Source: Afipia sp. P52-10
GTDB taxonomy: Bacteria > Pseudomonadota > Alphaproteobacteria > Rhizobiales > Xanthobacteraceae
Length of the DNA stretch: 64,000 nucleotides
Assembly: GCF_000516555.1 (NCBI RefSeq)
Contig: NZ_AZSJ01000007.1
Location: 1,125,099 to 1,189,098 of the forward strand
Direction of reading: 5' to 3'
The position numbers and the translations under genes are program-made. Below the pieces are notes generated by a model that did no database searches, had not been told where the DNA came from, and saw nothing but the letters and a program-made list of their open reading frames with translations. How positions within the stretch are numbered: position 1 is the stretch's first letter; each line of letters opens with the position of its first letter. Below, one piece after another: positions 25,731 through 33,702 of this stretch.

Positions 25731-26753
25731 TCAGCTCCGGTATGCGCCGAAGCGATCGCTGAACAGATCGAGCGGCTGACTCTGCCCGGCGGATGCTGCG
25801 GGGGCCGCCGGAGCCGCGACCGCTGGCTTCTGCACGTCGGATGCGATGCCGGCGGTGGATGACGTGGAGCCGTTGGCCCACAGCTCGCGCACGGCTGCCG
25901 ACACCGGCTCGGCGCGGTCACCGGTCTGAAACATCGCATGGAAGCTGAAGCGAGCGTTGCGCTCGGCGATGCCGCGTTGCCGGCTCTCGGCCTCGGAGGC
26001 CTCCGGCGCATAGGCGCTCGCCTGCGCCATGGTGCTTGTCGAGAGCGCAGCCAGCGTACCGCCGGTCGGCGGCGCGACACCGGCGGCCGCGATCATGCTG
26101 CGCGCATCTTCGGAGCGTGCGGCTGTGGCATATCGCCCGGTCAATGTGGCGTAGACCTGCGAGGCGGTGCGCGGCGTGCCGTCGTTGGCATAGAAGATCG
26201 AGCGGTTGGCGGCGGCAGCACGCGGAAACATCGCCGCTGCATTGGCCTGCGGATTGGTCTCGGCCTGCGCAATCAACCTGGAGGCTCCACCCGCGCCAAG
26301 GAAATGCGCGATGTACAGTTCGCCCTCGCTCGGCCTGCGGCCGAGATTGCTGGTGAGCTTGGAGCCGTTGGAACGGGTCAGCACGCCGGCCATCGCGGCA
26401 TTCGCCGCCGGGTCCTTGCGCAACTGCAGGATCTCGTTGCGCATCGCCGGATCGCTCACCTCATAACGCCCCGACGGCGTGCGGGTGATCGCGTCAGCGT
26501 AGCGGTTGTAGCCGAAGTAGGAGCCCGCCTCCTTCACCGTGCCGAGCCAGGTCTGCTCGATGAACTGATAAAGCCCGCGCGCGGAGGAGGATGGGGCGGC
26601 GGCGGACGGGTTGAGATTGGACTCGATCTTCGCAGCTGCGACGAGATAGCCGAAGTTGACGCCGGTTGCGCTGGCGGCCTGCCGGATGGTCCCCGCGAGC
26701 GCGGTGCGCACCGGGTTGGCAGCTGAGACTGGTATGGCCGCTTCGACCGCCAT
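25731..26753 (-). CDS. Lytic transglycosylase (SLT domain) protein
   Basis: A 340-residue protein with an SLT-type lysozyme-like domain in the first 190 residues. The catalytic Glu is in AAAKIESNLNP, followed by the GLYQFIEQTW motif and later YIAHFLGAGGA. It would cleave peptidoglycan between MurNAc and GlcNAc. No Sec signal is visible: the N-terminus is VEAAIPVSAANPVRTALAG, as in transglycosylases exported with flagellar or secretion machinery. The C-terminal 120 residues are low-complexity Ala/Pro-rich. A CtrA-like site lies about 90 bp upstream. Confidence 0.88.
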   Translation of the reverse strand: MAVEAAIPVSAANPVRTALAGTIRQAASATGVNFGYLVAAAKIESNLNPSAAAPSSSARGLYQFIEQTWLGTVKEAGSYFGYNRYADAITRTPSGRYEVSDPAMRNEILQLRKDPAANAAMAGVLTRSNGSKLTSNLGRRPSEGELYIAHFLGAGGASRLIAQAETNPQANAAAMFPRAAAANRSIFYANDGTPRTASQVYATLTGRYATAARSEDARSMIAAAGVAPPTGGTLAALSTSTMAQASAYAPEASEAESRQRGIAERNARFSFHAMFQTGDRAEPVSAAVRELWANGSTSSTAGIASDVQKPAVAAPAAPAASAGQSQPLDLFSDRFGAYRS

Positions 26754-26841
26754 GATGGGACCGGGCTTGGGTTCAGGTATGGGCGGCGACGCACGGGGCC
26801 CGCCCGACCTCCTCGACCGTCATCAAAGTGAAGCGTTATGG

Positions 26842-26856
26842 TTAACGCAGTGTTAA
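26842..26856. promoter_or_regulatory. CtrA-like binding site upstream of the transglycosylase gene
   Basis: TTAACGCAGTGTTAA is an exact TTAA-N7-TTAA match; on the minus strand it reads TTAA-CACTGCG-TTAAC followed by CAT, the full CtrA consensus. It overlaps the hisI stop codon and lies 89 bp upstream of the transglycosylase start, in a normal promoter position. CtrA controls cell-cycle, flagellar and cell-wall genes in alphaproteobacteria. Confidence 0.6.
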
Positions 26857-27356
26857 TCGTCGCTGTGGCCGTGCCCGGCCTTGCCATACACCGCGTCCGG
26901 ATCGAACAGCCGCTCCGCATCGACGAACGCGAGCGAATCCGCCCCGCCTGCCCCGGGCACGACCGCGCGGTAAAAACAGGAACGGCGGCCGGTGTGGCAG
27001 GCAGCGCCGCCGGTCTGATCGACCCGCAACCAGATCGCGTCCTGGTCGCAATCGATCCGGATCTCGACCACGCGCTGAACGTGACCCGATGTCTCACCTT
27101 TATGCCACAACGCCTTGCGTGAGCGGCTGAAATACCAGGCCTCACCGGATTCAACCGTTTTCTGAAGCGCCTCGGCGTTCATGTAGGCGACCATCAGCAC
27201 CTCGCCGCTCGCAGCGTCGGTGGTGACGCAGGTCACAAGGCCTGCGGCATCGAAGCGCGGACGCAGCACCACGCCCTCCTCCAAATCGTCGGCTTGCTTT
27301 GCAGATGGTTCGGTCGACACGGAAGCCTCCAGCGGCGCATGGTCCGAAACGGCCAC
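26853..27356 (-). CDS. hisI: Phosphoribosyl-AMP cyclohydrolase
   Basis: A 167-residue HisI enzyme that opens the adenine ring of phosphoribosyl-AMP in histidine synthesis. Signatures are [28 protein letters not shown], and the Zn/Mg ligands IDCDQDAIW and CHTGRRSCF. It lacks the HisE pyrophosphohydrolase domain, as is usual for alphaproteobacteria. The first 30 residues are variable, and a later start is possible. It lies 213 bp downstream of folE on the same strand; other his genes are not in the window. Confidence 0.95.
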   Translation of the reverse strand: MAVSDHAPLEASVSTEPSAKQADDLEEGVVLRPRFDAAGLVTCVTTDAASGEVLMVAYMNAEALQKTVESGEAWYFSRSRKALWHKGETSGHVQRVVEIRIDCDQDAIWLRVDQTGGAACHTGRRSCFYRAVVPGAGGADSLAFVDAERLFDPDAVYGKAGHGHSDD

Positions 27357-27569
27357 CGCCGCATCGGATGCGTGAACTCAAGATTTGCGAGCGGCTACGC
27401 CGTCAGCAAACTGATTAGGGAATCAGGTGCCAACAATAGCTCAGAGGAGCGCCGGATTTGACATCCAACTCATGGGCGACGACGCCCAGCCGGGCGCGGA
27501 CGTCTCCTCCGCTCCACCCGGATCGTATTCGAACACGACGGAAAGCAGGCTCGGCCAGAGGCCGACCGG

Positions 27570-28223
27570 TCAGCGGCCGGGGCCGCGTACCATATTCAGG
27601 AAACGCCCCTGCATCTGAACGTCGTCGCGGAAGACGCCGGTGAACTGCGTGGTCAGCGTGGAGGCACCCTCCTTGCCGACGCCACGCACCGACATGCAGG
27701 TGTGCTCGGCCTCGACGACGACCGCGACACCGCGCGGCTTCAGGGTCTTCTCGATCGCATTGACGATCTGCGCCGTCAGGTGCTCCTGGGTCTGCAGGCG
27801 CGCGGCGAACACATCGACCAGCCGCGCCAGCTTCGACAGCCCCACCACCCGGTCCACCGGCGCATAGGCGATATGCGCCTTGCCGTAGAACGGCATCATG
27901 TGATGCTCGCAATGGGAGGTGAAGCCGATGTCCCGCACCAGCACGAAATCGTCGTAGCCGGCGGTCTCGCCGAAGGTCCGCTCCAGCAGTTCATCTGGGG
28001 ACTGCTGATAGCCCTGGAAGAGCTCGTCATAAGCCTCGACCACCCGCCGCGGCGTATCGATCAGCCCCTCGCGGGCGGTATTCTCGCCGATGTAGGACAG
28101 CAGGGTCTTGACGGCGGCCTCGGCCTCGGCGCGGGATGGCCGCGCAGCAGCATTCCCACTCTTTGAAGCATCCATTTCAGCATCAGCACCGGCCGCGCGA
28201 AGCGGCTTGATCACGGCATCCAT
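27570..28223 (-). CDS. folE: GTP cyclohydrolase I
   Basis: A 217-residue FolE enzyme that converts GTP to dihydroneopterin triphosphate, the first step of folate synthesis. Zn ligands and active site are present: [30 protein letters not shown] and the later [11 protein letters not shown] with the catalytic Cys. I chose the ATG at 28223, preceded by CGGAGAG; the frame is open further upstream. The N-terminal 40 residues are alanine-rich and not conserved. It is divergent from the IscU-like gene. Confidence 0.96.
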   Translation of the reverse strand: MDAVIKPLRAAGADAEMDASKSGNAAARPSRAEAEAAVKTLLSYIGENTAREGLIDTPRRVVEAYDELFQGYQQSPDELLERTFGETAGYDDFVLVRDIGFTSHCEHHMMPFYGKAHIAYAPVDRVVGLSKLARLVDVFAARLQTQEHLTAQIVNAIEKTLKPRGVAVVVEAEHTCMSVRGVGKEGASTLTTQFTGVFRDDVQMQGRFLNMVRGPGR

Positions 28224-28456
28224 TACGACTCTCCGTTCGACCGGCCCCATTGTGGGACCGGAGTGTCACCGGTCAATCGCAGCGACTCTTTCGTTCGCTG
28301 GACGCCGCAAAATAGACCCAAGCGCCTGATAGCGCCCGGGCTGGCTTATTGTTCCCAGAGGCATTGGCAGCCGATGCTTTCCTGGGAGACCATGACTATA
28401 TAATGCCGGAAGCACGTCCCGCAATGCGGGACCGGCACGGGTCTTATGCATTAGCC

Positions 28457-28921
28457 ATGATAAACGACATCTATAACAAGCGGATCATCGAGCTGGCCGG
28501 CAGCATCCCGCGGCTCGGGCGGCTGGCCGACCCGGACGCAACCGCAACCGCACACTCCAAGCTCTGCGGCTCGACCGTGGTGGTCGACCTGAAGATGGAC
28601 GGCCCGGTGGTCACCGCGTTTGCCCACGACGTAAGGGCCTGTGCTCTCGGCCAGGCGTCCTCTTCGATCATGGCGCGGAACGTGATCGGCTCCACCGCCT
28701 CGGAGCTGCGCGACCTGCGCGAGACCGTCCGGCGGATGTTGAAGGAAAACGGCCCGCCGCCGACCGGCAAGTGGGCTGATATCGCCGTGCTCGAACCTGT
28801 GCGCGACTACAAGGCGCGTCATGCGTCGACGCTTCTGACCTTCGATGCGGTGGTCGATGCGATCGGCAAGATCGAGGCCCGCGCGTCGTCAGACGCCGAT
28901 ACGAGCACGGTCGCAGGCTGA
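28457..28921 (+). CDS. IscU/NifU-like Fe-S cluster scaffold protein
   Basis: A 154-residue protein of the IscU/SufU fold from the ATG at 28457 (MINDIYNKRIIELAG). Two cluster-ligand cysteines are seen, in KLCGSTVVV and RACALGQASSS. The third Cys expected in the motif near the C-terminus (KCATL-like in SufU) is replaced by His in ARHASTLL. This variant may bind metal with Cys2His or serve as a carrier rather than a main scaffold. No cysteine desulfurase is adjacent, so it is outside an isc or suf operon. Confidence 0.87.
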   Translation: MINDIYNKRIIELAGSIPRLGRLADPDATATAHSKLCGSTVVVDLKMDGPVVTAFAHDVRACALGQASSSIMARNVIGSTASELRDLRETVRRMLKENGPPPTGKWADIAVLEPVRDYKARHASTLLTFDAVVDAIGKIEARASSDADTSTVAG

Positions 28922-28976
28922 AAGCCTTTCGCCGAAACGGCTGCAGGCACGCGCGACGGGCCTGCATCACGACCGG

Positions 28977-29855
28977 CTACTTGTTTTCGGTGTTCACCGT
29001 CAGCGCCGGAGCTTTTGCCTCCGCCGTCTTCTGCACCTCGGCCGTCTTTGGCTGCTCACCCGCATAGCGATCCTGGACCGGCTTCGGCACCGATACCATC
29101 GGTACGGAGGCAACTCCCGGCAGCAGGTCAGCCAGCGTTTCAACGCTGGTCAGGTTGCTGGTGCGGATTTCGGCGGCGGTCAGCTCGCGCAACGGCTTCC
29201 AGGGCGGAACGCTGAGTGCGATCTCAAGCAGGTCGCCGGTCCCGCCCATCTCGAACGTATACCGGGCGAGCCGTCCGACATCGCGCTCGATGATGAAGAC
29301 ATCCTCCGCCGAATAGGTCGCGGCCTTGGCGTCCTCGGCCCGATCCCCCATCCAGATCTGGTGCACGCGCAGATGCGCGCCTGGCGGCACATAGCGATTC
29401 ACGCCGGCCAGCAGCAGGAACACGCACATCGACTCGCAGGAGGCGTCCGGCGCGATCGAGACACGCGCAGCAATCGCCCCGTCGGCGGGCGGAGCAACCA
29501 CTGTGCCGACCGTCGTCGACATCCGCAGCTCGCGCCAGCGCCGACCGAGCTTGATCGAGTCCAGCACCGAGCCGCCACCGGAGTCCAGCACGACCGTCGC
29601 ACCGCGCAGGTCACGCCCGGCAGCGAACTCCTCGAACGCGCGGTAGGTATCGGCGGTGACAATGCCGGTTGCGGTAACCCAGCCCCTGCAGTGCGGCTCG
29701 CATGCCCGCGAGCCACCGTCCGCAGTCCAGGAAAATTTCATCGGCAGCTTTCGCTCTTCGAGCGAGGATGCCGCGTGAGCCGCTCCATCGAATACGGCCG
29801 GCAACACCGCGGTCAGCAACAATGCTGCGGCGCATAAGCGCACCCAGCCGCCCAT
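28977..29855 (-). CDS. Exported ClpP/crotonase-fold protein (COG3904-like)
   Basis: A 292-residue secreted protein. A signal peptide (residues 1-28, ending GAAHAAS) precedes a domain resembling periplasmic ClpP-like proteins: a strand-turn VVLDSGGGSVLDSIKLG and then a helix SCESMCVFLLLAGVNRYV, in which two Cys flank the Ser position typical of this group. The motif GAHLRVHQIW follows. The C-terminus is a Lys/Ala/Glu-rich tail. Protease activity is not established for the family. I chose the ATG at 29855; the longer frame to 29936 has no better start. Confidence 0.72.
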   Translation of the reverse strand: MGGWVRLCAAALLLTAVLPAVFDGAAHAASSLEERKLPMKFSWTADGGSRACEPHCRGWVTATGIVTADTYRAFEEFAAGRDLRGATVVLDSGGGSVLDSIKLGRRWRELRMSTTVGTVVAPPADGAIAARVSIAPDASCESMCVFLLLAGVNRYVPPGAHLRVHQIWMGDRAEDAKAATYSAEDVFIIERDVGRLARYTFEMGGTGDLLEIALSVPPWKPLRELTAAEIRTSNLTSVETLADLLPGVASVPMVSVPKPVQDRYAGEQPKTAEVQKTAEAKAPALTVNTENK

Positions 29856-30077
29856 CACAAGCGACCTACAGACCAAGTGAATCCCTTCCCCGCCCCAACA
29901 AACCCCGATAAACGCTAGCGAAGATTTCCGCAGCACGGCCCCGCCGGTGCTGTCACAGTCACATCATAAAAATCGTAACTGGCCGTAGGAGTCGCGTCCA
30001 GTTAAAGTTCGCTGCATTGCGTCGAACGCACGCAATATTTACGAACTGTTGCGGCGTTGCCGGACGAGCCGGTTCCA

Positions 30078-30479
30078 ATGCCGGAACTACCGGATGATGA
30101 CCGTACGCTCGACATGATGTTTCTTCGCGCCGTGCTGTCGCTGTTGTTACGCGGGCCAAGCCTGGCCGGACGCGCGCTGATCCGCACCTATCAATATACC
30201 CTGTCGGCCCTCGTCGGCCATCACTGCCGCCATCTGCCGAGTTGCTCGCACTTCGGCGATGAGGCGCTCGCGCGATACGGTCTGTGGGCGGGCGGATGGA
30301 TGACGCTGGCCCGCCTTTGCCGCTGCCATCCATGGGGAACATCCGGCATCGACAATGTGCCGCAGCGTCTGCCCGCCGCAGCTCGCTGGTACCTGCCCTG
30401 GCATTACGGGCGATGGTCGTGGAAACCGCTCGATCCCACGCCTGACGCAACGTCCGCCTGCGGACATTGCAAACACTGA
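30078..30479 (+). CDS. yidD: Membrane protein insertion efficiency factor YidD
   Basis: A 133-residue YidD protein that assists YidC-dependent insertion at the inner membrane. The core runs ALIRTYQYTLSALVGHHCR, then LPSCSHFGDEALARYG and a later RCHPWG, matching the family Cys pattern. The ATG at 30078 is chosen; a TTG at 30057 and an ATG at 30114 are alternatives. In many bacteria yidD sits in the rpmH-rnpA-yidC cluster, but here, as often in Rhizobiales, it is separate. The C-terminal tail with a CGHC ending is extra. Confidence 0.9.
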   Translation: MPELPDDDRTLDMMFLRAVLSLLLRGPSLAGRALIRTYQYTLSALVGHHCRHLPSCSHFGDEALARYGLWAGGWMTLARLCRCHPWGTSGIDNVPQRLPAAARWYLPWHYGRWSWKPLDPTPDATSACGHCKH

Positions 30480-30506
30480 GGCTTGATCCGGTCGATCTCC
30501 TCGCGC

Positions 30507-30917
30507 TTAGAACGTGACGCAACTCGGACGTAGCGACGTCATCACCGATTGTTGGCTGAACGTTTGCTTATATGCATCGACGATCGCCGCGATGTCCGCG
30601 CGCCGGCGCGCATCATCGGCGAAGGTGATGAGCACGAGCTTGCTCGGCTCCCGCACGATGACGCCGCGGCTGCTGTCGCGCCATTGTCCCTTCGCATCGA
30701 TCACGGTCAGACCGTCGGGAAAGCGCGGCGTGATCTCGCGCGCGACGAAGGCGGCGAAGGCCGCATCGCTGACGCCGATGCGGTCGCCAATTTTCCGGCC
30801 GAACATCAGTTCGGCGGCGATCATCGCCTGCGCAGGCGGCGCGCAAGCTTGCGGCAAGGCCGTACATGCCGGCAGCAACAACAGCGCAAGGAAAGCTGTC
30901 GCTGACCATCCTCGCAT
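30507..30917 (-). CDS. DUF3574 lipoprotein
   Basis: A 136-residue exported lipoprotein (signal with lipobox PAC) with a DUF3574 domain: ELMFGRKIG, VAREITPRFPDGLTVIDAKG, QWRDSSRGV and a final YKQTFSQQSV. Function unknown. Its ATG overlaps the stop of the upstream MFS gene (TGATG), so it is translationally coupled to that transporter and is probably made with it. A GTG at 30920 is an alternative start. Confidence 0.82.
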   Translation of the reverse strand: MRGWSATAFLALLLLPACTALPQACAPPAQAMIAAELMFGRKIGDRIGVSDAAFAAFVAREITPRFPDGLTVIDAKGQWRDSSRGVIVREPSKLVLITFADDARRRADIAAIVDAYKQTFSQQSVMTSLRPSCVTF

Positions 30918-32080
30918 CACACGCCCGCACTGACATCAGCGTTGTGTGGCCTCGTCATCAACAGAACGCCGAGACTGGCGACCATCACCGCCGTCGCGAG
31001 ATAGCCGATCGAGAGATAGTGGCCGCGGTCGAACAGCACGCCCCCGATCAGCGAGCCGATCGCCTGGCCGATATAGAGCACCGACGTGTTCAGCGCCACC
31101 GCGCCGGCACTGAGCGCCGGAGCCGCGAGCACCAGCCTCGCCTGCTGGAGCGAGTTGATCGCGGAGAACCCGATCCCCCAGATCAAAACCCCGGTCAGCA
31201 TCGCCGCATAGATTTGCGCCCCCGCCGACCAGATGCACATGCCGATCGCAATCGCGCCGGCGAAGATCAACGAGGTGGTGAATGGCCCGACCGGGCCGAC
31301 GATGCGGGCAGCGGTGACGCTGCCGATGATGCCGGTGATGCCGAACAGGCCGATGGCGATGCTGATGCCATCCGCATCGCTGTTGCCCAGCAGAACCAGC
31401 AGCGGCGCGATGAATGTCAGGATCATGTACTGCGCACAGGCGACGATCGCGGTGATCAGCAGCAGAAGCAGGATGTCGCGCGAACGGAACAGCGATGCCC
31501 AGGCTTGCAGATCGACCGGCGGCGTCTTGAAATGCGAAGGCAGCGCCGTGGCGAGCAGCAAGAAACTGACCGCTGCAGCGAAGCCGATCGCCAGATAGGC
31601 TGCCGGCCACCCGAACCGGCTCGCAAGCGCGGTCGCGATCGGTACGCCAAGCGCGATCGCAAACGACCAACCGATGAAGACAAAGGCGATCGCGCCGGCG
31701 CGCTTTTCCGGCGCCGCAGCGATTCCGGCGATGCTTGCCGCCTGCGGCGTGAAGAATGCAGCCGCCAGCAACATCACCATGCGCATGGCGAATAGCGCCA
31801 CGAATGTCGAGACGAACGCCGAAACGATATGGCATACGGCGATGATCAACATCGCCCCCGCCATCGCGAGCCTGCGGTCGAGCCGGCCGGTGAGCCACGA
31901 CATCAGCGGTGACCCGATACACAGCACGGCAGAGCCGAAGGCGATCAGATAGCTCGCCTCGCGAATGGTGACGTCCAGACCATCGGACAACTCATTGAGA
32001 ATTCCCGCCGGCGCGACAACGCTTGTGCCGATGATGAAATTGCCGATCAGCAATGCGGTGAGCATGAACGGATTTGACAA
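30917..32080 (-). CDS. MFS transporter, paralogue of the next upstream gene
   Basis: A 387-residue transporter with about 12 transmembrane helices (motif A-like SWLTGRLDRR after TM2). It resembles AraJ/CynX-type sugar or drug efflux proteins. It aligns over its whole length with the neighbouring protein encoded at 32288-33427 (for example TALLIGNFIIGTS and TALLLGNFVIGTS; QQARLVLAAPA and QQARLVAAAPA). The start is TTG at 32080, with AAGAAGG upstream and an N-terminus that lines up with its paralogue. It is coupled to the DUF3574 gene. Confidence 0.88.
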   Translation of the reverse strand: MSNPFMLTALLIGNFIIGTSVVAPAGILNELSDGLDVTIREASYLIAFGSAVLCIGSPLMSWLTGRLDRRLAMAGAMLIIAVCHIVSAFVSTFVALFAMRMVMLLAAAFFTPQAASIAGIAAAPEKRAGAIAFVFIGWSFAIALGVPIATALASRFGWPAAYLAIGFAAAVSFLLLATALPSHFKTPPVDLQAWASLFRSRDILLLLLITAIVACAQYMILTFIAPLLVLLGNSDADGISIAIGLFGITGIIGSVTAARIVGPVGPFTTSLIFAGAIAIGMCIWSAGAQIYAAMLTGVLIWGIGFSAINSLQQARLVLAAPALSAGAVALNTSVLYIGQAIGSLIGGVLFDRGHYLSIGYLATAVMVASLGVLLMTRPHNADVSAGV

Positions 32081-32287
32081 TGTGTGCCTTCTTCAAAAAT
32101 GACAGGCTCGTCAAGTATTGAGCGCGCGCGGCGCGCCACACGCCATAGCATCGATCGCGCATGTACGCCACTTGCAGTCGCAGACATTCACACGATGCAT
32201 CGCACACCGACGCATCAACAACGCATTTATCGAAACTTGCGCACGAGAATTTTGCAGTGAGGAATGACACCCCTCATGCAACGATGG

Positions 32288-33427
32288 TCAAGCGTGGCGT
32301 GAGCGGGCGATGAACGCCAGCGCGACGATCATGATCGCAACTGCAACATAACCGGTCGCCAGATAGTGGGCCTGCACGAACAAGGCTGAGCCGATCGCCG
32401 AGCCGATCGCCTGGCCGGTATAAAGCGCCGATGTGTTCAGCGCGACCGCCGAGCCGGCCTGCGCGGGGGCGGCTGCGACGAGCCGCGCCTGCTGCATCGA
32501 GTTGGCTGCAGCAAAACCAAGCCCCCAGACGAAGATCCCGGCGACCATCCAGACGTAGTGTCCGGCACTGGCCGCCCAAATGGCGATGCCGGTTCCGACC
32601 GAAAGGGTCGACAGCAGCGACGTGCGGAACGCGCCGAGCCCGCCGACCACTTGTGTCGCCGCGACGTTGCCAAGGAAGCCGCCGATGCCATAGAGCGCAA
32701 AAGCAATGCCGATCCCGTTCGGATCCGCCTGGGTGAAATGCGCCAGCAGCGGACCGATGAAGGTGAAGATCACGAACTGCCCGCTCATCTGCAGGATCGT
32801 GATGAACAGCAGCACCTGCACGAGACGGTTGCGAAACAAGTCGCCCCACGCCTTCAGGTCCACCGCCGGCGTGTGCAGCTTGGGCGGAAGCCGCCATGCG
32901 AGCAATGCGCAGCTCACCGCCGCCATGATCGCGATCACCACGAAGCCGTACTGCCAGCCGAACCGGCTGGCGATCGCAGTCATCAGCGGCAATCCGGCGG
33001 CGGCCGCCAACGACCAGCCGAGAAAGACATAGGCGATCGTACTCGATCGCCGCTCGACCGGCGCGATCAAGCCGACGACCGCGGCGGCTTGCGGCGTGAA
33101 CGGCGCCGCGGCCGCCAGCATGACGAGGCGCAGCAACAGCACAGCCGCAAACGACGTCGTCAGCGTCGAGACGAGGTGCGTGACGATCACCACCAGCAGG
33201 ATAACGCAGAGCAGTTTGCGCCGGTCCATCCGGCTCGTGGCCCAGGAGAGCAACGGCGAGCACAGACACAGGACCGCGGCGCCCAGTGTAACCAGCAGGC
33301 TCGTCTGGCCGATCCCAACGCCGAGATCGCGCGACAATTCGTTCAGCATGCCCGCGGGGGCCATGATGCTCGTGCCAATGACGAAGTTGCCAAGCAGCAA
33401 CGCCGTGGGGACAAAACGGGCGTTCAA
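32288..33427 (-). CDS. MFS transporter, tandem paralogue
   Basis: A 379-residue membrane transporter, twin of the protein encoded downstream. Motif A region is SWATSRMDRRK; ALYTGQAIGSAIGSALF near the C-terminus matches the partner's LYIGQAIGSLIGGVLF. Like its twin it seems to start with TTG (33427). The 207-bp AT-richer gap between the two suggests separate promoters. Divergence is considerable, so the duplication is old and the substrates may differ. Longer overlapping frames on this strand are shadows of this gene. Confidence 0.88.
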   Translation of the reverse strand: MNARFVPTALLLGNFVIGTSIMAPAGMLNELSRDLGVGIGQTSLLVTLGAAVLCLCSPLLSWATSRMDRRKLLCVILLVVIVTHLVSTLTTSFAAVLLLRLVMLAAAAPFTPQAAAVVGLIAPVERRSSTIAYVFLGWSLAAAAGLPLMTAIASRFGWQYGFVVIAIMAAVSCALLAWRLPPKLHTPAVDLKAWGDLFRNRLVQVLLFITILQMSGQFVIFTFIGPLLAHFTQADPNGIGIAFALYGIGGFLGNVAATQVVGGLGAFRTSLLSTLSVGTGIAIWAASAGHYVWMVAGIFVWGLGFAAANSMQQARLVAAAPAQAGSAVALNTSALYTGQAIGSAIGSALFVQAHYLATGYVAVAIMIVALAFIARSRHA

Positions 33428-33622
33428 ACGCGCTCTTTCGGTCTTGAAAGTTCAGGAGGGACAGCCCGGCAGAGGTAAGCAGCCTCAGCGTCCATCGCAA
33501 TGGCTGCGGTCCACGGGATGTGACGGAAGATGCGTAACACGCTGCACGACCGGACCTGGTCACGGCCGCCCCTCGGCCCATTCCCAGAGCCTTAGACCTA
33601 AGCCCTGAAGCCTGGTTTGCCG

Positions 33623-33650
33623 TTGCTTTGGCTCCAACCGCTGCTATACA
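33623..33650 (+). promoter_or_regulatory. Putative sigma70 promoter of thrS
   Basis: A -35-like TTGCTT (33623-33628) and -10-like TATACA (33645-33650) are separated by 16 bp, 53 bp before the thrS start. The -10 box sits in a perfect inverted repeat CCGCTG-CTATA-CAGCGG, which could be an operator or an early leader hairpin. No T-box or threonine leader peptide is visible. Confidence 0.45.
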
Positions 33651-33702
33651 GCGGCTTCGCTTACCTGCGTCCGTTCGCAGGAGTGAGCAGAAGGAGATGC
33701 AT

